Below the pieces are notes generated by a model. The model had not been told where the DNA came from. It ran no database searches and saw only the letters and a program-made list of their open reading frames with translations. From the NCBI GenBank assembly GCA_964533965.1, contig CAZHNN010000004.1, positions 68,036 to 132,035 of the forward strand: 64,000 nt of DNA, given 5' to 3'. This document shows, in pieces, positions 1-8,755 of this stretch. Origin of the DNA: RGIG3178 sp964533965. Its GTDB lineage: Bacteria; Bacillota; Clostridia; Christensenellales; QAND01. Position numbers and translations under genes: made by a program. The stretch's first letter is position 1; the number at the start of each line of letters is the position of its first letter.

Positions 1-957
1 CCGCAGGCGTTGTGCGAGACCGAAATGGTCTGCGCTTCGGTCAACGTTGCCACGAGCAAGGCGGGCATCAACATGGACGCCGTACGGCAGATGGGGCAAA
101 TCATCAAACAGACGGCGGAACTGACGGCGGATAGGGGCGGTCTTGGCGCCGCGAAGCTCGTGGTCTTTGCCAACGCCGTGGAGGATAACCCGTTTATGGC
201 GGGCGCGTTCCATGGCATCGGTGAGCCGGAATGCGTGATCAACGTCGGCGTGTCCGGTCCCGGCGTGGTATCCTCCGCGCTGCGGCAGGTGCACGGCGCT
301 CCGTTTGACGAGGTGGCAGAAACCATTAAACGCACGGCGTTTCGCATCACGCGCGTGGGGCAATTGGTGGCGCAGGAAGCGAGCAGGCGTTTGAACGTGC
401 CGTTTGGCATCGTGGATCTGTCGTTGGCACCCACGCCCTCGGTGGGCGACAGCGTGGCGCACATATTGGTGGAGATGGGGCTTTCGATGGCGGGCGCCCC
501 CGGAACGACAGCCGCGCTTGCGCTTCTAAACGATGCCGTGAAAAAGGGCGGCGTGATGGCATCTTCGCACGTTGGCGGGCTCTCTGGCGCGTTCATCCCG
601 GTATCCGAAGATATCGGAATGATCGAAGCGGTGCAGGCGGGCGCGTTGTCAATAGAAAAGCTCGAGGCGATGACCTGCGTGTGCTCTGTCGGTTTGGATA
701 TGATCGTAGTGCCCGGGGATACCTCCGCCGAGACGCTTTCCGCGATCATTGCGGACGAGGCTGCCATCGGCGTGATCAACCAGAAGACCACGGCTGTCCG
801 CATCATACCGGCGCCCGGCAAATCGGTTGGAGACCTGGTCGAGTTCGGCGGGTTGTTGGGGCATGCGTACTGTATGAAGGTCAATCCGTTTGACAGCACC
901 GAATTCATCCACAGGGGCGGAAGAATCCCCGCACCGATACACAGCTTGAAGAACTGA
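1..957 (+). CDS. UPF0210 (DUF711) family protein, 5'-truncated by window edge
   Basis: The frame is open to base 1, so the true start lies upstream. The visible 318 residues match the C-terminal two thirds of the UPF0210/DUF711 family, usually about 450 residues. Seen: the family block around 'VNVATSKAGINMD' near the visible start, a Gly-rich 'GVSGPGVV' stretch, and a C-terminal 'GGRIPAPIHSLKN' ending typical of the family. Members are conserved in Firmicutes and archaea, usually beside an ACT-domain gene, and have a glycyl-radical-enzyme-like fold, but I know of no proven reaction. The partner would lie upstream of this window. A strong terminator follows at once. The family call is firm; the function is unknown. 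Confidence 0.9.
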   Translation, partial: PQALCETEMVCASVNVATSKAGINMDAVRQMGQIIKQTAELTADRGGLGAAKLVVFANAVEDNPFMAGAFHGIGEPECVINVGVSGPGVVSSALRQVHGAPFDEVAETIKRTAFRITRVGQLVAQEASRRLNVPFGIVDLSLAPTPSVGDSVAHILVEMGLSMAGAPGTTAALALLNDAVKKGGVMASSHVGGLSGAFIPVSEDIGMIEAVQAGALSIEKLEAMTCVCSVGLDMIVVPGDTSAETLSAIIADEAAIGVINQKTTAVRIIPAPGKSVGDLVEFGGLLGHAYCMKVNPFDSTEFIHRGGRIPAPIHSLKN

Positions 958-980
958 TAGGTTCTATCTTTATAAAACAA

Positions 981-1005
981 AAAGCGGCCTTGAGCCGCTT
1001 TTTTT
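981..1005 (+). terminator. Rho-independent terminator after UPF0210 gene
   Basis: A perfect 8-bp stem (981-988 with 994-1001), a 5-nt loop and a T run lie 24 bases after the stop codon. Confidence 0.9.
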
Positions 1006-1080
1006 GTCTGTAAAAGTATGAATAAAATCTAAAGAAATATCGAGGTATACTTAAAATTTTATTGAAATTTAGTGCGATTG

Positions 1081-1109
1081 TTTACGATTATTAAGGAGAG
1101 GCTTATAAT
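1081..1109 (+). promoter_or_regulatory. Sigma-A type promoter of the Lrp/LysE pair
   Basis: TTTACG at 1081-1086 and a perfect TATAAT at 1104-1109 are separated by 17 bases. Transcription would start near 1116, about 22 bases before the regulator's ATG. Confidence 0.7.
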
Positions 1110-1137
1110 ACTCAAAATAAGATATCGGGGTGATCGC

Positions 1138-1546
1138 ATGGACGACATCGATTGGAAAATCATAGAGGCATTGAAGCAGAACGGGCGGGCGACTGCGTCC
1201 GAGATAAGCCGCAAGGTCAGTCTGTCGATACCGGCAACGGCGGAACGCATCCGAAAGCTTGAGGAAAGTGAAATCATAGAGCAGTACACCGTGCGACTGA
1301 ACCGCCCAAAGATTGGGTTCCGCTTGATGGCGATGGTGTTCGTAAACATCGACAGGACGGAGGACATCGAGAATTTCCGCAAAGCGGTCGTGCTGTGCCC
1401 GNNNNNNNNNNCTTCTGAAGGTTCTGTGCGAAGATACCGCAGCGCTCGAGGCGTTTTTGAGCAAAAAGCTCAAGGCCATCCGCGGTGTGGCCAAGACCAA
1501 CACCATCATCGTTTTGTCCACGCTCAAAGAATCGCTCAACCGTTAG
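1138..1546 (+). CDS. Lrp/AsnC family transcriptional regulator, interrupted by assembly gap
   Basis: The N-terminal 88 residues contain the Lrp winged helix-turn-helix: 'DWKIIEALKQNGRATASEIS', a recognition helix near 'SIPATAERIRKLEE', then 'EIIEQYTVRLN'. The sequence runs into ten Ns at 1402-1411. From 1412 the RAM ligand-binding domain continues for 44 residues in another frame ('LLKVLCEDTAALEAFL') and stops at 1544-1546. The frame change is explained by the arbitrary gap length, not a mutation. By comparison with normal Lrp proteins about 12-18 residues are missing. The start follows a GGGGTG site. The gene is 10 bases upstream of a LysE exporter, and Lrp-type regulators commonly control adjacent amino-acid exporters. 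Confidence 0.85.
1402..1411. other. Assembly gap (10 Ns)
   Basis: Ten Ns fall inside the Lrp-type gene. The reading frames on the two sides differ by one base, so the true gap is not 10 bases. The missing part of the protein suggests roughly 35-55 bases. Confidence 0.98.
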
Positions 1547-1556
1547 GAGAAAGGCA

Positions 1557-2174
1557 ATGATTTGGAAAGGCTTTCGCTTCGGGATGCTGCTGCAGATCGC
1601 CATCGGCCCCGTCTGCCTGTTCATTTTCCAGACGGCGGCAAAAAGAGGATTCGCGGCGGCGGAACTTGGCGTTTTGGGCGTTTCGCTCATCGACGCGTTC
1701 TATATTCTGCTCGCCATGCTGGGCATAGGGGCGTTGTTGAAAAGCGAAAAAGCGCAGCGTTTGTTTGGAATGTTGGGCGCTTTGGTGCTGATGCTCTTTG
1801 GCACAAGCAGCATCCTTGGTGCATTTTCGCTGTCGATTCTGCCAAGCTTCCATTTTCAGATACAGGATGCAAACCCGTTTGCTGCGGCGTTGCTGCTGAC
1901 GCTGTCCAACCCGTTGTCCATATTGTTCTGGGCAGGTGTGTTCACCGCGAAACTGTCAACTGATGGTTTATCCAAAGGGCAAGCGTATTGGTTTGGCGCC
2001 GGTGCGGTATTGTCAACGATCTTCTTCCTCACGTTAACGAGCCTTTTTGGGAGCGTCGCGGGTAACTTCTTGGGCAATGCGGCATTCAAAATCCTGAATG
2101 TCGCCGTAGGTGCCGCGCTGATTTTCTTTGGTGTCAGAACGCTATTGAAAACAAATAGAAAAGATACAATATAA
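1557..2174 (+). CDS. LysE/RhtB-type amino-acid exporter
   Basis: A 205-residue integral membrane protein with about six hydrophobic segments and the N-terminal LysE/RhtB signature (a first helix followed by 'IAIGPVCLFIFQTAAKRG'). Members expel amino acids or small metabolites by proton antiport across the cytoplasmic membrane. The ATG at 1557 is chosen because an AGGAGAAAGG site lies just upstream, overlapping the Lrp stop; longer upstream frames give non-homologous residues. The Lrp regulator immediately upstream supports an amino-acid-responsive export role; the substrate cannot be read from sequence. The stop codon is the last base triplet before the inverted-repeat element. Confidence 0.85.
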   Translation: MIWKGFRFGMLLQIAIGPVCLFIFQTAAKRGFAAAELGVLGVSLIDAFYILLAMLGIGALLKSEKAQRLFGMLGALVLMLFGTSSILGAFSLSILPSFHFQIQDANPFAAALLLTLSNPLSILFWAGVFTAKLSTDGLSKGQAYWFGAGAVLSTIFFLTLTSLFGSVAGNFLGNAAFKILNVAVGAALIFFGVRTLLKTNRKDTI

Positions 2175-2181
2175 AGCCACA

Positions 2182-2737
2182 TTTTTTGCCAAGGGGCCAG
2201 GGGGGATTCCGATTTTCTCCTTGTACACAAGGCTTTGTCTTGTGTATGAGCCCCTTAGCGATCCCCTAACCCCCTTAAACGGCCACTGCGTGGGGCTTCG
2301 CCCGTAATGAGTTCAGCATATTCAAAGAGTTCCCATGTACCGCCCGTTTTCTTGATAATATGATAGCACTTAGCCTTGAGGAAGCTATCGCTCTAGCCGT
2401 CGCATCTGGAGTTGTATAGGAACAGATGAAAAGTTTAAAAGATAATAGGGGCAAAGCACCTGTTCATTAGGTTGTAGTCGCTTTGATTGTTACTGTAACA
2501 ATAAAAAACAGCCGGCTAAATAGTCAGTTTATGGAATTGTAAAATTATATCAATACTCCTCATCCCTAAGTATGACAACGTAATTAAGTGCGTTATATCA
2601 ACCGAGTAAGGCGAAGCACATGCCCCACGCAGTGGCCGTTTTAAGAGGGGTAGGGGATCGCCAAGGGGCTCATACACAAGACAAAGCCTTGTGTACAAGG
2701 AGAAAATCGGAAGTCTCCCCGGCCCCTTGGCAAAAAA
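2182..2737. repeat. Long inverted repeat element (about 120-bp arms, 307-bp centre)
   Basis: The left arm (2182-2302) is nearly the reverse complement of the right arm (2610-2737); mismatches are scattered and there is one 6-base indel. Outer tips are a T run plus GCCAAGGGGCC and its complement. Each arm contains an ACACAAG/CTTGTGT hairpin. The 307-bp centre has no convincing gene. TAAAGCC occurs just outside both arms (2172-2178, 2742-2748) and could be a target duplication, but it is offset 3-4 bases from the arm tips. It fills nearly all of the 678-bp gene-free interval between lysE and the mutase gene and resembles a non-autonomous MITE-like element. No other copy was noticed in this window. 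Confidence 0.75.
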
Positions 2738-2803
2738 AGCGTAAAGCCTTTTATCCATCTATGGTTGTATCAAGTATAAAAAGCCACTTAAATAAATAAA
2801 AGA

Positions 2804-2824
2804 AGCCGCTAAGCATCAGCGGCT
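2804..2824 (-). terminator. Terminator of the phosphohexomutase gene
   Basis: Stem 2804-2810 with 2818-2824, 7-nt loop. Read on the minus strand it is followed by a T-rich tract. It lies 28 bases after the mutase stop. Confidence 0.7.
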
Positions 2825-2852
2825 TTCACTTTTAATCGGAAGTACTATTGGT

Positions 2853-4565
2853 TCAGCTGAACTGCTCGGTAAAAAACTCCACATACCTCTCGCACAGCAC
2901 TTTCGCTTTTTCTTTACAATCAGCCTTGATGGAATAGTATATCTTCAACTTCGGCTCGGTGCCGGAAGGCCGTACGACAATGGTGCAGCCGTCTTCCATA
3001 TCAAAGCGCAGCACGTCGGAGGAAGGCAGATCGATCGGTACTGTCTTTTTGTCCGCGGTTCTGGTGACGCAGGCGAGATAATCGGAAAACGCACAGACCC
3101 CGATGCCTTCAATCTCTTTTGGTGGATTGTTTCGCATCTTGGAGATCAACGTCTGCATTTCTAAAAGAGCATCCCGCCCTTCAAACGGCAGACTCTGCAG
3201 ATAATTGAGGTATGTGCCGTATTCGGCGTACAGATCCTCGAGCACGTGCAGGAGCGTTTTTCCCTGCGCCTTGTAAAAGGCTGCCATTTCGGCGATCAGA
3301 TACGCGCCGTCCACGCCGTCCTTATCGCGTACATAGCCGCCGGAAAGGTATCCATAGCTTTCCTCAAAGCCGAATATATATCGTTTTTCTTCGCCCGCCT
3401 GCTCAAGGCAGCCGATCTGCTCGCCGATGAACTTAAAGCCGGTCAGCACGTTGATGATCTGTACACCGTATTGTTTGGCGATCGGTACCACCATTTCGGT
3501 TGTCACGATGGTCTTGATCAAAATCGGATCTTGGGGCATGGTGCCCGACGCTTTGCGGTTTTTACAGATATAGTCAAAGAGCAAAACGCCGACTTCGTTT
3601 CCCGACAACAACTCATATTTGTCCCCGTCACGGACTGCGATGCCGACTCTATCACAGTCGGGGTCGGTGGCGATCAACAGGTCGCCCTTTGTCTGTTTTA
3701 AAAGATCAAGCCCCAGCGATAAGGCTTCGCGCGTTTCGGGGTTTGGCGAGGGGCAGGTGGGGAAATGCCCGTCGGGATCCCTTTGTTCCGGAACGACGGT
3801 TACGTTTGTGAACCCCGTTTCCTTCCATGTGCGCAGCACGCAGTCAAGTCCTGCACCGTTTAGCGGAGAATAGACTATGTGAAGATCCCTGCCGTTTTTG
3901 TCCGACACGACGGATTGCGACTTGACAGCCTCGATGAAGGAGGTGACGACATCATCGCTGATGTATTCTATCCGGCCGCTTTGTACGAAATCATCAAAGG
4001 CAGGCATCTTTTCGTCTGTAAAATAAGGACATTGTTCCATTTCTTCCAAAATCCGGTCCGCAGCCTCCAGCGTGATCTGGCAGCCGTCGGAGCCATATAC
4101 CTTATAACCGTTGTATTTGCTGGGGTTATGGCTGGCGGTGATGACGATGCCGGCATTGCACGAAAGCGATCGCACGGCAAAAGATAGCGCTGGCGTTGGC
4201 ATAAGCCTTCTAAAAATATATACATGCACGCCCCGATTTGCTAAAATACAAGCAGCGTGTTGCGCAAACAGATCGCTCTTGATGCGGGAGTCATACGCGA
4301 TTGCTGCGCTTGGCGATTTGGTTTCAGAAAGAAGGTAGCGGCTGAGGCCTTGAGTGGCTCGCGCTACTGTATAGATATTGATGCGGTTGGTGCCAGCACC
4401 GATCACCCCGCGCAGACCGCCCGTTCCAAAGGCGAGGTCGGTATAAAAGCGCTCGACGATGTCATTGCCACAGATGCTGCTCAGCTCCGTTTGCAGATCC
4501 GGATCGCCGATGGCTTTTGCTTGCCAGTCCTCATAGAGCTGTTGGATTTGTTGCTGTGTGCGCAT
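2853..4565 (-). CDS. pgcA: Phosphoglucomutase/phosphomannomutase (PgcA type)
   Basis: A 570-residue alpha-D-phosphohexomutase, the size of Bacillus PgcA. All four active-site blocks are present: catalytic phosphoserine loop 'TASHNP' (Ser145), metal loop 'DPDCDR' (301-306), sugar loop 'GFEESYG' (399-405) and phosphate-binding 'RPSGTEPK' near 535. It interconverts hexose 1- and 6-phosphates in the cytoplasm. The ATG at 4565 follows an AAGGAG site 8 bases away. It is divergent from the manA-manC-gmd operon, whose pathway needs mannose 6-phosphate to mannose 1-phosphate conversion and contains no manB of its own, so this enzyme is the obvious candidate for that step. Whether it prefers glucose or mannose phosphates cannot be told from motifs. 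Confidence 0.92.
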   Translation of the reverse strand: MRTQQQIQQLYEDWQAKAIGDPDLQTELSSICGNDIVERFYTDLAFGTGGLRGVIGAGTNRINIYTVARATQGLSRYLLSETKSPSAAIAYDSRIKSDLFAQHAACILANRGVHVYIFRRLMPTPALSFAVRSLSCNAGIVITASHNPSKYNGYKVYGSDGCQITLEAADRILEEMEQCPYFTDEKMPAFDDFVQSGRIEYISDDVVTSFIEAVKSQSVVSDKNGRDLHIVYSPLNGAGLDCVLRTWKETGFTNVTVVPEQRDPDGHFPTCPSPNPETREALSLGLDLLKQTKGDLLIATDPDCDRVGIAVRDGDKYELLSGNEVGVLLFDYICKNRKASGTMPQDPILIKTIVTTEMVVPIAKQYGVQIINVLTGFKFIGEQIGCLEQAGEEKRYIFGFEESYGYLSGGYVRDKDGVDGAYLIAEMAAFYKAQGKTLLHVLEDLYAEYGTYLNYLQSLPFEGRDALLEMQTLISKMRNNPPKEIEGIGVCAFSDYLACVTRTADKKTVPIDLPSSDVLRFDMEDGCTIVVRPSGTEPKLKIYYSIKADCKEKAKVLCERYVEFFTEQFS

Positions 4566-4637
4566 GAAAGGATCTCCTTCTCTGTGGGATGCTTGCAAAG
4601 AGTGGGTGGATATATTATCATGTGTTGACGCAACTGG

Positions 4638-4666
4638 ATTATACATCAGGTGGACATGCATGGCAA
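4638..4666 (-). promoter_or_regulatory. Promoter of the phosphohexomutase gene
   Basis: On the minus strand TTGCCA (4661-4666) and TATAAT (4638-4643) are 17 bases apart, about 73 bases upstream of the mutase ATG. Confidence 0.6.
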
Positions 4667-4704
4667 CTCATGGCAGTCAAAATACAATACGGGAGGGCTT
4701 TCCC

Positions 4705-5685
4705 TTGTATCCGATGCGATGTATACCGGCTTATAAGCAGGCGATTTGGGGCGGCAGCAAACTCAAGTCTGTTCTAGGCAAAACCTATGATGAGTCGGCT
4801 ATGGCGGAGAGTTGGGAATTGAGCTGCCATACGGATGGCATGAGCTCAGTTGCCAATGGCAACTATGCCGGAAGGCTGTTGAAGGACATACTGGCAGAAC
4901 ATCCGGAATATGCAGGACAATGCGTTAAGAAAGGCGAGGAATTCCCCCTCCTTATTAAATTTATCGACGCCAACGACGACCTCTCCATTCAGGTGCATCC
5001 CACCAAGGAGACGGCCGATATCGCCCGTGGCCACCAAAGCAAGACCGAGATCTGGGTCGTGATGGACAGCGCCCCCGGTGCATGCCTGTATTACGGCTTC
5101 AACAGGGACGTCACAAGGGAAGAGATCAGATCCAAAGCTTTGGACGGCAGCATCTGCGAGGTGTTGAACAAGGTGCCCGCAAAGAAGGGGGATGTGTTCC
5201 ACATCCACGCGGGGACGATGCATGCCATCGGTTCCGGTCTTCTGATTGCCGAGATACAGCAAAGTGCAAACACGACTTTTAGGGCATTCGATTATATGCG
5301 CAAGGACAAAAATGGCAACATGCGGCCGTTGCACATCGACGATGCCGCCCGCGTTGCCATCACCAATAAAATGGATGGCAAGCCAGCCGATTTGATTTGC
5401 ATCGCGGAAAACGCGGCTTATACCCATGATATTCTGTTCGATTCCCCGCTGTTCGTCACCGAAAGCTATACGATCCGCGACAAAGCAACGCTCGATTCGA
5501 CAGAAGCGTCGTTCGACGCGCTGCTGTTTATGGAAGGCGCGGGAGAGATAGTATACAACGGCGAAGCATATGCGGCTTCATGCGGCGATTGTTATTTCAT
5601 CCCGGCAGGTCTGGGATCGTATGAAATAAACGGGTCCTGTTGTGTACTGCGCAACAGGGTGCTTCGAAAAGAGGGCAAACAATGA
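4705..5685 (+). CDS. manA: Mannose-6-phosphate isomerase, class I (short Firmicute type)
   Basis: A 326-residue cupin-fold isomerase converting fructose 6-phosphate to mannose 6-phosphate, the entry step to GDP-mannose. Seen: 'AIWGGSKL' at the N terminus, zinc-site 'QVHPT', and the active-site block 'HAGTMHAIGSG' followed by 'EIQQSANTTFRAFDY'. The size fits the Bacillus ManA type. The start is chosen as TTG 4705, because GGGAGG (4691-4696) precedes it by 8 bases and the following residues begin exactly where homologues do; an in-frame ATG at 4660 has no ribosome binding site. First gene of the polysaccharide operon; its stop overlaps the manC start by 4 bases. Confidence 0.9.
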   Translation: MYPMRCIPAYKQAIWGGSKLKSVLGKTYDESAMAESWELSCHTDGMSSVANGNYAGRLLKDILAEHPEYAGQCVKKGEEFPLLIKFIDANDDLSIQVHPTKETADIARGHQSKTEIWVVMDSAPGACLYYGFNRDVTREEIRSKALDGSICEVLNKVPAKKGDVFHIHAGTMHAIGSGLLIAEIQQSANTTFRAFDYMRKDKNGNMRPLHIDDAARVAITNKMDGKPADLICIAENAAYTHDILFDSPLFVTESYTIRDKATLDSTEASFDALLFMEGAGEIVYNGEAYAASCGDCYFIPAGLGSYEINGSCCVLRNRVLRKEGKQ

Positions 5686-6752
5686 GAATCAGTGCAGTGA
5701 TTATGGCCGGTGGCAAGGGGGAACGCTTTTGGCCGATGAGCCGTACGCACAGGCCAAAGCAGTTTTTAGGGCTGACAAACAAGGATGCCACCATGATTCA
5801 GCTCACGGTAAACCGCATCCTGCCGCTTGTTGACAAACAGGATGTCCTGGTCGTCACAAACGGGCTCTACCAGACGCTCACGCGTCAACAGCTTCCGGAA
5901 TTACGGGTGGATAATATCCTAAGCGAGCCTGTAGGAAGAAACACCGCCCCATGCATCGGACTCGCGGCCGCTGTTTTGCAAAAGCGAGTCGGCGACTGCG
6001 TGATGGTGGTGCTAAGCTCCGACCATCTCATCGTAGACGTAGAGAATTTCCGCGATGTGCTTAAAATCGCCGTATCGGTTGCGGAAAAGGATGAGAATAT
6101 TGTTACCATCGGTATTTCTCCAACCTATCCCGAAACCGGTTTCGGCTATATCCATTACGACTCGCAGAACATGCAAAACGGCGTCTGCCCAGTGAGAAAA
6201 TTCGTGGAAAAACCCAATTACAACACGGCCCTCTCCTACCTGGCCACCGGGGAATACCTGTGGAACAGCGGGATGTTCGTGTTCAAGGTGTCCACCATCA
6301 TGGAGCAGTTCAAGCGCCATCTGCCCAAGCTCTACGAAGGGCTGCAGCATGTGGCCGATGCCGTGGACACGCCTTCGTTCGACGCGGTACTGCGTGACGA
6401 ATTTGACAAATTCGATTCTATCTCCATCGACTACGGCATCATGGAGCATGCGCAGAACATCTACACCATTCCCGGCAGTTTCGGTTGGGACGACGTCGGT
6501 AGCTTTACGGCGGTGGGACGGATCCACGACAAGGATGAGAGCGGCAACGCGATCCAGGGCGATGTGATAGCACTCGAATCCGGCGGCTGCACCATCTATG
6601 GCGGCAAGCGCCTGATCGCGGCCATGGGCATCGAAGATCTCGTTATCGTAGACACCGACGATGTGCTGATGATCTGCCATAAGGACAAGGCGCAAAATAT
6701 CAAAGTCTTCTTGGAAGCGCTGCGGAACCGCGGGCGCCATGATTTACTCTAG
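5682..6752 (+). CDS. manC: Mannose-1-phosphate guanylyltransferase (GDP-mannose synthesis)
   Basis: A 356-residue nucleotidyltransferase making GDP-mannose from mannose 1-phosphate and GTP. The N-terminal pyrophosphorylase signature 'VIMAGGKGERFWPMSR' with following 'RPKQFL', the 'EPVGRNTAPCI' segment, 'FVEKP' and 'FGWDDVGSF' are all present. It is the single-domain form without the fused C-terminal isomerase cupin, consistent with a separate manA immediately upstream. ATG 5682 overlaps the manA stop (ATGA), implying translational coupling. The product GDP-mannose feeds the next two enzymes. Confidence 0.93.
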   Translation: MRISAVIMAGGKGERFWPMSRTHRPKQFLGLTNKDATMIQLTVNRILPLVDKQDVLVVTNGLYQTLTRQQLPELRVDNILSEPVGRNTAPCIGLAAAVLQKRVGDCVMVVLSSDHLIVDVENFRDVLKIAVSVAEKDENIVTIGISPTYPETGFGYIHYDSQNMQNGVCPVRKFVEKPNYNTALSYLATGEYLWNSGMFVFKVSTIMEQFKRHLPKLYEGLQHVADAVDTPSFDAVLRDEFDKFDSISIDYGIMEHAQNIYTIPGSFGWDDVGSFTAVGRIHDKDESGNAIQGDVIALESGGCTIYGGKRLIAAMGIEDLVIVDTDDVLMICHKDKAQNIKVFLEALRNRGRHDLL

Positions 6753-6764
6753 GAGGGAAAAATA

Positions 6765-7808
6765 ATGAAACGTGCTCTGATCACGGGCGTAACCGGACAG
6801 GACGGAAGCTACTTAAGCGAGCTTTTGCTTGAAAAGGGCTATAAGGTATACGGCATCATGCGGCGCAAGAGCGTCGTTGATTACGGCAATGTCGAGCATC
6901 TGAAGGACAAGATCACCTTCATCTATGCGGACATGATCGACCCCGTATCGCTGATCACAGCCGTAAAGATCGCGCAGCCGGACGAGGTGTACAACCTGGC
7001 CGCACAGTCCTTTGTGGCAACAAGCTGGGAGCAGCCGCTGGCGACCGCCCAGATCGACGCGTTGGGCGTTACCAACATGTTAGAGGCGATCCGCATCGTC
7101 AAGCCCGACGCGCGCTTTTACCAGGCGTCGACGTCCGAGATGTTTGGCCTGGTACAGGAGATCCCGCAGAAGGAAACCACGCCGTTCTACCCCAGGAGCC
7201 CCTATGGCGTTGCCAAGCTATACGGGCATTGGATCACCAAGAACTACCGTGAAAGCTATAAACTGTTTGCCTGCTCCGGCATCCTGTTCAACCATGAATC
7301 GGAGCGCAGGGGCAAGGAATTTGTGACCAGAAAGATCACCGACGCCGCGGCACGCATCAAACTAGGCGTGCAGGACGTGCTGGAATTGGGCAACATGGAC
7401 GCCAAGCGCGACTGGGGCCACTCGCAGGATTATGTGCAGGCGATGTATCTCATGCTGCAGACGGACAAGCCCGACGATTATGTGATTGCGACCGGTGAGA
7501 CCCGCACCGTGCGCGAATTCGTGCAGAATGCGTTTTCAGCCCTTGGCATTGAGCTCGAATTCAAAGGCACCGGCGTGGAGGAGATCGGCGTGGACAAGGC
7601 CACCGGCAAAACGGTCGTGCGCGTGAATCCCGCGTTCTTCAGGCCCGCGGAAGTCGAACTCTTGTTGGGAGACCCCACCAAGGCGGAAACAGAGCTTGGC
7701 TGGAAACGAGAGATATCGTTTGCTGAGCTGGTCGGGCGCATGGCGGATAACGATTTGAAATTGGTCCGAGAGGAGCTGCGGCTTAAGCAGCTTACGCAAA
7801 GCAAATGA
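6765..7808 (+). CDS. gmd: GDP-mannose 4,6-dehydratase
   Basis: A 347-residue extended short-chain dehydrogenase forming GDP-4-keto-6-deoxy-D-mannose. Seen: nucleotide-binding 'TGVTGQDGSYL', the NADP-binding 'RRKS' segment, 'NLAAQSFV', catalytic Thr/Glu in 'STSEMFG', the YxxxK pair in 'SPYGVAKLYGHW', and 'NHESERRG'. Length and motifs match characterised Gmd proteins throughout. GGAGGG lies 6-9 bases before the ATG. Followed by rmd with a 4-base overlap, so the intermediate is probably reduced to GDP-D-rhamnose rather than converted to GDP-fucose; no fcl-like epimerase/reductase is seen. Confidence 0.95.
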   Translation: MKRALITGVTGQDGSYLSELLLEKGYKVYGIMRRKSVVDYGNVEHLKDKITFIYADMIDPVSLITAVKIAQPDEVYNLAAQSFVATSWEQPLATAQIDALGVTNMLEAIRIVKPDARFYQASTSEMFGLVQEIPQKETTPFYPRSPYGVAKLYGHWITKNYRESYKLFACSGILFNHESERRGKEFVTRKITDAAARIKLGVQDVLELGNMDAKRDWGHSQDYVQAMYLMLQTDKPDDYVIATGETRTVREFVQNAFSALGIELEFKGTGVEEIGVDKATGKTVVRVNPAFFRPAEVELLLGDPTKAETELGWKREISFAELVGRMADNDLKLVREELRLKQLTQSK

Positions 7809-8752
7809 AGGCGCTCATATTAGGCGCGGCGGGGTTTGTGGGCGGCCATCTCTACCGGCATCTTTCCGATGACCTTGGTTGGGATGTGGCCGTTACCAAG
7901 CTGCCGCAGGAGAAAATCGGCTTTGCAGAAAAGAACGTCTATGATCTGGACATCCTGGCCACGGGCGCTATCGAAGCGCTGTTGTCAGAGGTATGCCCGG
8001 AAGTGATATTCCACTTGGCTGCCCAAAGCTCGGTGGCGCTTAGTTGGCAAAAGCCCGACTTGACGGTGGACATCAACATCAAGGGTGCGCTGCACCTTCT
8101 GGAGGCGCTCAGGGTTCAAAAAACGCCCGTGCGCACGCTGTTGATCGGCTCCGGCGAGGAATATGGCTATGTGCAGCCAAACGAGGTTCCGGTCAGAGAG
8201 GATAACCCGCTTCGCCCCGGCAACCTCTATGCGATGACGAAGATCGCCCAGGCGATGACAGGGCAAATCTATTGCCGTGCGTACAACATCGACGTCGTGA
8301 TGGTGCGCGCGTTTAACCACATCGGCCCAGGGCAGGCGCCGATCTTTGTGGTGTCGGATTTCTGCAAACAGGTTGCAGAGATGGAATTTGGCAAGAGGGA
8401 GCCCGTGATGCGTGTTGGCAACCTTTTGGCGCAACGGGATTTTACCGATGTCCGGGATGTCGTGCGCGCTTATGGCAAATTGGCACAATCAGGACACAAG
8501 GGTGAGGTATACAACGTCGGCAGCGGCATGGTATACAGCATTGAGCAGGTGCTGCAGACGATATTGAAAAAGAGCAGGGTAGAGGTTCGCGTGGAACAGG
8601 ACCCGCAGAAGATGCGCCCGTCGGACGTGCCCATCCTGCAGGCCGATGTTACCAAGCTTCAGAAGGATACAGACTGGAAATCCGTTTTATCGCTGGAACA
8701 GAGCGTTGAGGATACGCTGGCGTATTGGCGCCAAACGTTGGAACAGGAGTAG
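7805..8752 (+). CDS. rmd: GDP-4-keto-6-deoxy-D-mannose reductase (GDP-D-rhamnose synthesis)
   Basis: A 315-residue short-chain reductase with the N-terminal 'GAAGFVGGHL' nucleotide loop, 'FHLAAQSSVALSW', a Ser/Glu 'GSGEEYGYV' segment, catalytic Tyr/Lys in 'LYAMTKIAQ', and the 'FNHIGPGQ' segment followed by 'FVVSDFCKQ' characteristic of Rmd proteins. It would reduce the Gmd product to GDP-D-rhamnose. Other NDP-sugar epimerases share the fold, but the Rmd-type block and the position directly after gmd (ATGA overlap) make this assignment strong. Cytoplasmic. Confidence 0.87.
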   Translation: MKALILGAAGFVGGHLYRHLSDDLGWDVAVTKLPQEKIGFAEKNVYDLDILATGAIEALLSEVCPEVIFHLAAQSSVALSWQKPDLTVDINIKGALHLLEALRVQKTPVRTLLIGSGEEYGYVQPNEVPVREDNPLRPGNLYAMTKIAQAMTGQIYCRAYNIDVVMVRAFNHIGPGQAPIFVVSDFCKQVAEMEFGKREPVMRVGNLLAQRDFTDVRDVVRAYGKLAQSGHKGEVYNVGSGMVYSIEQVLQTILKKSRVEVRVEQDPQKMRPSDVPILQADVTKLQKDTDWKSVLSLEQSVEDTLAYWRQTLEQE

Positions 8753-8755
8753 CAA

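Noticed and set aside
2340..2600. Possible transposase remnant in the centre of the inverted-repeat element
   Set aside because: A short open stretch (around 2355-2415) gives Leu/Ala-rich residues with no recognisable transposase motif.
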